Source of the DNA: Laburnicola sp. R22_1
Taxonomy: Eukaryota; Ascomycota; Dothideomycetes; Pleosporales; Didymosphaeriaceae
Direction of reading: 5' to 3'
NCBI GenBank assembly: GCA_014281115.1
Contig: JACONQ010000012.1
Coordinates: 1-64,000 of the forward strand
DNA length: 64,000 nt
In this document: positions 56,762 to 64,000 of the stretch, piece by piece
How the letters are laid out: each line of letters opens with the position of its first letter
Numbering within the stretch: the stretch's first letter is position 1
Notes under the pieces: model-generated
The model's database searches: none
What the model was told of the DNA's origin: nothing
Seen by the model: only the letters and a program-made list of their open reading frames with translations
Translations under genes and position numbers: made by a program

Positions 56762-58686
56762 AGTCGGGTGGGGTAGTTTCCGACACCGGGTAGTTTCCGA
56801 CAGCCCCGCAATCGCGCTCCCCCACCATGCACGCTGACCGAAAAATAATTCTTACAACCTTAATTCTTCATTAATTTCAATTTTTCCTTTTGCATCGTTT
56901 TCTCTAACTTTGAATAGCTAGATACACAGAAGGAGATGTCCAGAACGCACTTGCAGACCTCAAATCTGGGGTCGCTTTGGCCACTGCTGCTACTTGACAT
57001 AGGGTACCACGCAACACTCTTCGCGGCCGCTTTAATAGTGCCTAACCCCACCTGCATGCCTACAACGGTGCACAGCGGCTTTTAGTTATTCAAGAAGAGC
57101 ATCTAGAGCGCTGGATTCTCCGTCAAGAAGCCCTTGGTTACGCGCCAACCCATGCGCAAGTGCGAGCCATCGCAACGGCCGTTCTCAAGCGAGAGGGTGA
57201 CCACAAGAACCTGGGGAAGGAGTGGACTAGTCAATTCATGAGACGCCGCCCAGCCATCAAGTCAAAGTTGGGCCGCCGGACTAGCTGGGAACGCATAAAT
57301 GCGGCCACTCCTGAAAGTATCAGGCAAATATTCGACCTGTACGAGACCGTGACCTGGATTCCCCCCCGACACAGGTACAACGCCGACGAGGGCGGTATCA
57401 TGGAGGGCCAGGGAGTTAATGGGCTTGTCATAGGCTCCTCGCAAGAGAACCCTAATGCTGTACCAGTTAAGACAATAAATGCCCGTACTTGGACCTCTGT
57501 AGTAGAGTGTATCTCTACGCTCGGCGTCGTTCTTGAACCTTTGGTCATCTTCAAGGCTAAGAGCATCCAGGAGCAGTGGTTTAAGAAGGAGTTTTTGACT
57601 CAACATCCTCGCTGGCATGTTACCTTCTCGCAAAATGGGTGGACAAGTAATGATATTGCTGTCGAGTGGCTGGAGAAGGTGTTCTTGCCCCAGACTGAGC
57701 CTGACGATCCGTCCGAGACACGGTTGCTCATTGTTGACGGCCATGGCAGTCATACCTTGGACGAATTTATGACTGCATGTTACATAAATAATGTCCACTT
57801 GCTCTTTATCCCTGCCCATACTTTACATATACTCCAGCCTTTAGATCTTGGTTGTTTCTCCAGCCTAAAGGTGGCGTATTGGCGCTTCGTTGGCGAGTAT
57901 GGGGCTGAGACAGATGCAACGAAGCTTGGGAAGGCCAAGTTTCTCGAATTTTATGCAGAAGCGCGTAAAATCGGCCTTCGAGAGCAGTGTGTCCGATCTG
58001 GGTAGAAAGCAACAGGGCTGTACCCTAAGAACGTGAGGAAGCCCTTGGGTTCTCGCTGGGTGGTGGTGCGCGAACGGCTGTCAACACCACTCTCTTCTAC
58101 CAAGGATATCAGGACGCCAAAACGTGGCAGCGATGTTGTAAAGCTATTTTCTGAAAAGAGCTTCTCACCAACTACACGACGATGTGTTCGGCTTACCGCT
58201 AAGGCATTTGACCGTACCTTAATGGAGGTCACCACGAAAAATTATAAGATTGCTTCCTTGCGCGAGCAGGTTAATCAAGCAAATCCGCTAAAACGCCGCA
58301 AAGTCGCAATTGATCCAAACGAACGCTTCGCAAGTCTTGCAGAAGTTCTCTCGCAGGCTAATCGGGTGCCCTCTCAACGTGTTCGCAAAGTGAGAAACGC
58401 ATCGCAGAAGGTCATTATTGTAGAGGAGGAAAGTAGCTCTGAAGAGGAAGCGGAGCAGCTATTGGTTCGACGTTCGGCGCGAGAACGACGACGAACACAA
58501 CGATATCTTGATCGTGATTTAAGCATAGATGAAGAAAGCGATTAAATACTTCGAATACGATTTTTTTATATTTTTACAAATCTATTTGATAAAGTTGTGA
58601 GCATATTCGCAACCCAAGTGGTGGCAGCGGCGAAATTTTGCGGGGTGTCGGAAACTACCCGGTGTCGGAAACTACCCCACCCGACT
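56762..58686 (+). mobile_element. Fot1/pogo-like DNA transposon B, nested in C
   Basis: A 1,925-bp element with perfect 41-bp inverted ends (56762-56802 and 58646-58686) and TA duplications (56760-56761, 58687-58688). Each end carries the direct repeat GGTAGTTTCCGACA twice, a likely transposase-binding pair. It belongs to a different family from A, C and D. Only 9 bp lie between A and B, including target TAs. Confidence 0.93.
56926..58545 (+). pseudogene. Transposase B (Fot1-like DDE), three nonsense codons
   Basis: One continuous frame of about 540 codons with stops at 56995 (TGA), 57043 (TAA) and 58003 (TAG), each one transition from Arg/Gln/Trp codons. N-terminal helix-turn-helix (ALADLKSGVALATAAT) then a CENP-B-like second DNA-binding part (WILRQEALGYAPTHAQVR, WTSQFMRRRPAIKSKLGRR). 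The DDE core shows YNADEGGIMEG (first Asp), LLIVDGHGSH (second) and LQPLDLGCFSSLK (third). The C-terminus is Glu/Arg/Ser-rich. Apart from the stops it is full length for Fot1-type transposases, so the element died recently. Confidence 0.88.
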
Positions 58687-58688
58687 TA

Positions 58689-60018
58689 GTAGCTCGTTTT
58701 GGACCTGGAGTTGGTGGAGAGAGAGACTTAGCTGCTTTGACTCCTTTGCGCCTTCATCCTTCACAGCAGAGCGTACAAGACGGTCCATCTGACGCCAGTC
58801 GCTCTCCTTGAGAGCTGAAGGACCTGCTTTATCTTTATCCTGCTCCTTAGACTCCTCCTGGGTGAAGCGTTTAAGTATAACCTCTGGGTCCATAGGCCAT
58901 ATACCAGTAGCTTCAAACGACTTGAGGATAGTCTCTGTCTTAAAGGAGGACTCCCACGCTCTCCAGAACAGTGGGAAGAAGTCTCCCTTCTTAACTGGTA
59001 CTAGCCCTTGGCTCCTCTGGAGGTGGGTGGACAGCTCCTTAGAGTAGGCGGTGGAGAGAGGTTTAAACAGGACTACGTCGAGAGGTTGAAGCGTATGGGT
59101 GGAGTGAGGGGTAAACACAGCTAGGAGTATGCGATGTGAGTCGCAGTAGTCGATAAAATCTTGCGTTAAGTGGCTCCTATGGCCGTCAAGGATGAGGAGT
59201 CGCCATGCTCGTCGCGCTTTCTGCTTTGTGCAGCGATCAAAGACCTGTTCAAGCCATGCTAACCCAACGTCGTTGTTACTCCAACCTGAGGGAGATGAAG
59301 CCACAAAGACCTCGTGTTTCCCGGCTTTAATGTCGGCCACCCAGCTCGATTGCAGTGTCCCCGATGAAGCCGCATAGACAAGACCTGGCGGCAGAGCCTC
59401 CCCATCAGCGCAGACAGCTGCTAAGAGGGTGATCTATTCACGAGAGCCATCTTGGAGTGCCGCCTGCACCTCTTTTCGCTCCCACATCTGACGACTGAAC
59501 ACTCGTTTTAAGCGTCCTGTTATACCTATTATGAAGCCCTTCTCGTCCATATTATAGGTGTGGCGCGGCTGTATGTCGTACTGCTTTATCTTCTGATGTA
59601 GCAAGTCAAAGTATAGCTTATACTTAATGTTTGAATCAGCGTTGTGGCGGAGAGAGTCAATTCCAGATGTCCATTTGGAGATGAGATAGTGGCCATGTCA
59701 GTCAAGAAAGCGGGTAACCCAAGCGTCGCTCACGGGCTCTGTGGCTATCGAGGATGCGAAATTTTGTATCATCTCTCTTGTAGGAGGCAGTCCTCTTTTT
59801 GTAAGGTCTTTAATATAGCTTACAAGCTCTAACTCTTGCTGTAGGTTGAGTTTGTGTTGATCGGTATCCTTAGCTTCCCGTGGGCGCTGACGACCTTGGT
59901 GTCTTCGGGACAGCGTACTGTGCGGCACATTAAACTGACGAGCAATTGCCCTATATGAGAAGTGTTCTCCTGGTTCCAACGATTCGATTGCTGCAAGCGC
60001 GTCATCAATTGGTGCCAT
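58689..60018 (-). pseudogene. N-terminal and catalytic part of transposase C
   Basis: ATG 60018 opens MAPIDDALAAIESLEPGEHF with a psq helix-turn-helix (YRAIARQFNVPHSTLSRR), then LPPTREMIQNFASSIA and WVTRFLD. After TGA at 59698-59700 (likely Arg) the frame continues with YNMDEKGFIIG (first Asp), a TAG at 59434-59436, LLILDGHRSH (second Asp), LQPLDVVLFKPLS (third) and FKTETILKSFEATGIWPMDP, up to the insertion point of B. The rest lies at 54083-54617. Confidence 0.88.
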
Positions 60019-60137
60019 AGTGGTAGAGTTACGACGCGTTGAAGTTTAGGATGTGTCTGGTGTTTTGGTGTTCGTGGATCGTTGCGCGACGTGGGTCGCT
60101 GCGCGCACGGGCACGGTATTCATGCTCATTAGGCCGG

Positions 60138-60186
60138 GCGTCTGCTTACCAGTAAGCAGCTTACGCTTCCCAGGTGGGCTTGTGCG
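60138..60186. repeat. 49-bp direct repeat, copy 1, with internal palindrome
   Basis: A 49-bp segment starting GCGTCTGCTTACCAGTAAGC recurs at about 60879-60927. It holds the perfect 8-bp palindrome CTGCTTAC-CA-GTAAGCAG. The copies differ at most at the edges. Confidence 0.8.
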
Positions 60187-60384
60187 CAAAGTTAAGCCGG
60201 CATCTCACGCGGACTGCGCTTGCTTCATCCACCTTCCGTATACGCCGTAGTGTAGACAAGGGTAGGCAAGCCTCCTGCAAGCAGCTGTGCCGCGCATCCT
60301 ACGGGACAAGGTGCAGCATAATAGCATGGTTCTTATGCATGCATAAGCCTCGATTCGACGATCAACAGGGGTAGAAGCCTAGAA

Positions 60385-60590
60385 GTGGGAGCAAAGACGT
60401 GTAGAGGACTTGTCGCAGTGGCAATAGCAATCTTCTTTATCGGCGTACTTCTCTCGTTCCTCCAGCATCACCGCCGGAAACATGGCGTTATGTCTACCAT
60501 TTCTTCCGCGTACTCCGAAGAATGCAGAGAACCAGCTGTCGAGCTTGAACACCCAGTCGTAGAGATGCAGAGGAACAGGATCGATTGAAC
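60385..60590 (+). CDS. Fragment of a single-pass membrane protein tail
   Basis: A hydrophobic segment (GLVAVAIAIFFIGVLLSFL) is followed by a basic stretch (HHRRKHG) and an acidic Pro/Glu-rich tail (PAVELEHPVVEMQR). This resembles the membrane anchor and cytoplasmic tail of fungal Mid2/WSC-like surface proteins. No extracellular domain is found upstream, so it is a short fragment or chance. It lies between transposons C and D. Confidence 0.3.
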
Positions 60591-60878
60591 GTATGAACTA
60601 GGCCCACGACGTCTAGGCGCAGCAAGGCTGCTGACGATGCCCAGAATGGGGTAGTATAGGCTGCGTGCGCGTAGAGCGTTGCATACCTGTCAAAGTGCTT
60701 CACCCGGTCAGCACCAGGCTCGTCAGGCAATCAAGCGTGACCGATCGACTGCGAACTGGACCTGATCCCGTAATACATGCGAGATTGATCGAGACGGGGC
60801 TGGGACGTCAGCGTAAGCACTTTGGAGGATTCGTCGGCTCCGCGCAAGGCTGTCGTGACAAGAACCATGCCGCAGTGG

Positions 60879-60927
60879 CGCGTCTGCTTACCAGTAAGCA
60901 GCTTACGCTTCCCAGGTGGGCTTGTGC
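60879..60927. repeat. 49-bp direct repeat, copy 2
   Basis: Second copy of 60138-60186 in the same orientation, about 740 bp away. No long terminal repeat element or coding sequence was recognised between them. Confidence 0.8.
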
Positions 60928-61008
60928 GCGAAACTAAACGACACAGTTCCCGGCGTCTACAGTAAGCGAACCACGCTTGCAACCGCATTTGCTAAGCACT
61001 GTACGGTA

Positions 61009-62283
61009 CCGTGTCCGTGCACTCAATGCGCGGATTCAGTCAATGCGCCGAACCACCAAATATTGAGCCACCAAAAATGAGGCTGTAGAGCCACATACAA
61101 TAGTTGATAATATATAAAAACGTGGTGGCTTGTTCTATATACCTATGCGACAAAGACCTCTATATAAATTAATTATATAACGTGGCGGTGCGGCCGCTGC
61201 GGGTGGTGTGAGTGCGAGCTGGCGGAGGAGGCGTCGCAGGCTTTGGATGACTACGAGCACCCACAGCACGACGCGCAGGCTTCTTTTTAACTGCAGAAGC
61301 TTGTAAAGCTGTGCGCTTGCCTTTTTGGGATAATTGTATAGCTTTCTGAGCGTCACGGGCTTGCTTCTGACGCTCTCGTTCTGCCTTGCGTTCAGCTACC
61401 TCCTGGACCTTCACAGCTTTCAGCCGGTCTCGCTCTTCCTTCTCCCTCACCTGCTGCTCACGCTTCTCCTGAGCAACCTTTTCCTTATACAGCTTATTAG
61501 CGTGCCTTAGTTCAGCCATCTCTGCTTTTCTAAGCTCTTCTGCTTCTTCTTCCTGTTGTTTTACTTGCTCACGTTGACGTGCTTGCTCTACCTTGCGAGG
61601 AGACCAGAACACAGCTCCACCGTGATACTCCTTGCGATGCTGAAGGTTAAGAGGCTTGCTCTTGTTTGTGTGCTTCTTCTAAGTCTTAAGAACCTCTTTT
61701 AGGCCTGCTATCTCGTGGTAGAGTAGAGAGTTCTGAACTGAGATATGGTGGAGCGAGCGGCTGATCTTCCTCAGCTCCTTACTACCTTCATCCTTGGCAA
61801 CTCTGCGCAATAGAGTCTCAATTTTGAGCCAATCCTTGCCAGAGTAGACTGAAGAAGAGCTTGAATTACTATCAGAGGCCTTAGGAGAAGACTTGGCAAA
61901 CCGCTGGAGGATGACGTTGGGTTGTAGAGGTGCTATACCTGTTGCCTTAAAGGACCTAAGTATCAACCCCTGAGTGAACGTGCTTGTCTAGGCCTTCCAG
62001 AACAGGTGGAAAAAGTCGCTCTTCTTGATCACAGATAGTCCCTAGCTATTGTGAAGGTGTGTTGTAAGCTCCTTTGAGTACACAGTTGAGAGAGGCTTAA
62101 ATATTACTACATTAAGCGGCTGCAGCGTGTGGGTAGAATGAGGAGGAAAGATAGCTAGGAGTATTTTGTTCTGATTGCAGTAGTTAATAAAGTCTATTGT
62201 TACGTGGGATCTATGGCCGTTAAGGATTAGTAGCCGCCACTTTCTCCGAGCTTTGGTCTTGGTGAAGCGATCAAAGACCTGTT
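61009..62283 (-). mobile_element. Pogo-like DNA transposon D, 5'-truncated
   Basis: Left end CCGTGTCCGTGC after TA (61007-61008) matches the ends of element C. The minus-strand gene is related to transposase C, and homology stops at 62283 (after GATCAAAGACCTGTT), so the N-terminal third and the right end are missing. Confidence 0.8.
61169..62283 (-). pseudogene. Transposase D, C-terminal two thirds
   Basis: Reads LLILNGHRSH (second catalytic Asp changed to Asn) near 62230, LQPLNVVIFKPLS (third Asp also Asn) near 62110, then FKATGIAPLQPNVILQRF, SGKDWLKIETLLRR, NSLLYHEIAGLKE, a stop near 61680, and VFWSPRKVEQARQREQ with a coiled basic tail ending at 61169. The Asp-to-Asn changes are G-to-A transitions, as expected from RIP. 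It is the best guide for rejoining element C. Confidence 0.82.
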
Positions 62284-62792
62284 AAATGTCGAGGACGCTC
62301 TGTCCAGGCTGTAGGGACAATAGGCCTGAGATGTTCTTGTCAGTTATATTCAACCGAATAGCAGGTACCTCTCAAGTCCCTTTGGGGACCCAACGACATG
62401 TTCAGAATCGCCGAGGGCTACCGGATAAACTGGGTATTACATGTGATCATCCTTCTATCGCCCAAAAGAAATTGGGTCACGCCCTACCATGGGTCTCCGC
62501 ACCGTCAAGAACTTACTTACCTACATGTACGCCCGGGGCGTATAACTAGGTTAGGGACTTTGTACATATGTACATGTACGGCGTTTTTGGGGGCGTAGTT
62601 ATGCTTACGATGGACCGGAGATTCAAGTTTTGATGTGGACCATGTTGATGAGCGTAGACACTATAACTTCTAGTGTGTACCCTCTACGTTTGGCTACCTT
62701 TACTTTAGGTTGATAACTTGCTATCGCACGGGCCACCCGTAAAAATTTCTGCCCTTGGTCCGTGCATAAGGTTCTTTCCCCGCTCAGCCTCG
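62284..62792. other. Intergenic between element D and the last gene
   Basis: No coding sequence recognised. Contains the upstream region of the following gene. Confidence 0.35.
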
Positions 62793-62880
62793 GCCCGCTC
62801 CGCCACCTGTCCCCGCTCCGCCACCTGTCCCCGCTCTGCCACCTGTCCCCGCTCCGCCACCTGTCCCCGCTCCGTCGGCC
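62793..62880. repeat. 18-bp minisatellite upstream of the last gene
   Basis: About five units of GCTCCGCCACCTGTCCCC, differing by single bases, directly before ATG 62888. The period is a multiple of three, so it stays open in both directions, but it is probably leader DNA. Confidence 0.85.
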
Positions 62881-62887
62881 TGCTGCC

Positions 62888-64000
62888 ATGCCCGCGACCG
62901 AGCCCGAAATCGACAACGGCACGACGACGGATAGCAGCGTCATTTTGAGCTTGGACAACGAAGCGCGCAACTTTCTCACCCAACTCCATCATTCCTGGTC
63001 AAACCGCGCGCCTGCCTCCGCCTACGCAAAGCTTCGCGATGACTTGCTTCTTCAACGTGGACAAGTTGACGCTCGCGTGACGGCATTGAGCACTGTCGCA
63101 CGAATCGCGTGTCCCGATGCGTTGGACGTCGATTCACATTGGCAAGAGCTTATATCGCTTGCCAAGTCAATCGAAGAGGACGGGGAGAAGCGTAAAAAAG
63201 CATATCGTGAAGCCAACCGCCTCCGTAATTATCTTGTCGTCGCAGCGCTCTGGTCTCCACAGCTCCTTCTCCACTATGGCTGGGACAAGGTGGGACAGAC
63301 GCAGATGTACGCTCTTCGAGCCTGTGCCATAAGATATCCTCGTTTCACTGAGGACTTCTGCCCGCGGCTTAATAGCGTCCTGCTCGACCGACATCGTCAA
63401 GCCATTAAGGACGGCCGGACGAAAACGCTCAACGAGGCAACAATACAATTGAGTCGGGATCTTGCCCTGTCCGCTTTAGCATCGACAACACCGACTCGCG
63501 ATGAAATTGATCCATGGCTGACGGATGAGAGCGGACAGTTTTCTCTGGAACCCGGGGGCGCATGGCTGTCAGCTCCGACCGAACCACTTCCGTTCATACC
63601 TCCTGCAGGAAGATCGCTATGGTGTTCTTATCGCCCGCGACCGAGGATTCTCTCAACAAACCCATCTTCAAACATGCTCCACGCCACGGGATGCTCCTTC
63701 CATGCGACAGTCGAGGTCGCCATCTAGCCAGCCTGCAAATACTCCCTGGACTACTTTCCCAATTTCAGGCGAGTCAACGTCTCTTATAGAGGGCCCACGT
63801 GCTCTCGGTCTTGACTTGCATGAACTCCCAATTGGGACATCTCAAGCATTGGACTCTGTATTTGATTTTCAATTCGATCCATTCATGGGTGCATCTCCGG
63901 ACAGCAGCCGCACTCCGGGCGAGAATCTCTCAAGGCTTAGCGAACCCATCAGTCTTCACCATGGCTGGCATCGTTACGATCATGATCCCTCTCCCCTGCA
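62888..64000 (+). CDS. Unknown protein, runs off the window, one frame change
   Basis: ATG 62888 follows the minisatellite (GCTGCCATGC context). The first ~235 residues are helical and charged (FLTQLHHSWSNRAPASAYAK, EDGEKRKKAYREANRLRNYL, LWSPQLLLHYGWDKVGQTQM, YPRFTEDFCPRLNSVLLDRH). Near 63600 coding appears to move one frame (EDRYGVLIARDRGFSQQ) and then stays open to the window edge with a Ser/Pro-rich, acidic stretch (LGLDLHELPIGTSQ, VFDFQFDPFMGASPD) that resembles a transcription-activator-like disordered tail. The family is not recognised. Normal composition. The frame change may be an intron or an error. Confidence 0.55.

Larger units (their letters stand above)
53931..60116 (-). mobile_element. 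Pogo-like DNA transposon C, host of two nested elements
   Basis: Bounded by imperfect inverted ends of about 47 bp (both start CCGTG(T/C)CCGTGCGCGC), flanked by TA at 53929-53930 and 60117-60118, the target duplication of the Tc1/mariner/pogo superfamily. Its minus-strand transposase is split at 54617 and 58689 by elements A and B. Without A and B the element is about 2.1 kb. Confidence 0.85.

Noticed and set aside
57231..57819. Minus-strand frames opposite transposase B
   Set aside because: Antisense shadows of the clear DDE transposase.

Overview
The window is a chromosome end of a filamentous ascomycete (Pezizomycotina; the class cannot be fixed, Dothideomycetes is only a guess). It opens with 26 CCCTAA telomere repeats. 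It also shows short GT-AG introns of about 50 bases with CTAAC-type branch sites, fungal transposon families (Tad-like LINE, hAT, pogo/Fot1) and repeats degraded by C-to-T and G-to-A transitions of the kind left by repeat-induced point mutation (RIP).

Layout. 1-30 kb is subtelomere: telomere repeats, a long AT-rich tract almost without G on the + strand, then four successive genes of the same family on the minus strand, all transcribed toward the telomere. The family has an N-terminal OrsD-like (DUF3505) zinc-finger region, a middle domain that resembles a tyrosine recombinase, and (where visible) a RecQ-type SF2 helicase. Unit 1 (7.5-12.3 kb) has frameshifts and a nonsense codon but no RIP. 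Unit 2 (16.1-20.5 kb) is nearly intact with one frameshift. Unit 3 (21.4-23.8 kb) is a RIP-destroyed close relative of unit 2. Unit 4 (24.2-30.1 kb) is a RIP-destroyed OrsD-type gene split by a hAT element with a perfect 8-bp target duplication. A divergent gene of unknown function (12.6-14.4 kb) abuts unit 1.

30-42.5 kb has a hAT transposase and a broken phenylalanine ammonia-lyase gene, a 189-bp tandem array, an AsaB/GA4-desaturase-like gene and an MFS transporter. The last three metabolic genes could be the remains of one biosynthetic cluster. A shorter inverted copy of the array lies at 49-50.5 kb. Between the two arrays are AsaB, the MFS gene, a 5'-truncated LINE and a BTB gene. Just beyond the second array is a short gene for a protein with six TNAYP repeats (50655-50996).

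51.6-62.3 kb is a transposon graveyard: a DDE fragment, a MITE-like element, and a three-element nest in which two pogo-like elements (A and B) sit 9 bp apart inside a third (C). Removing both restores C's reading frame. A fourth related element (D) follows. The window ends in an unidentified gene that runs off the edge.

Several genes carry single-base frameshifts at 5-base homopolymers, so part of the apparent gene decay may be uncorrected assembly error. All coordinates of degraded copies are approximate.
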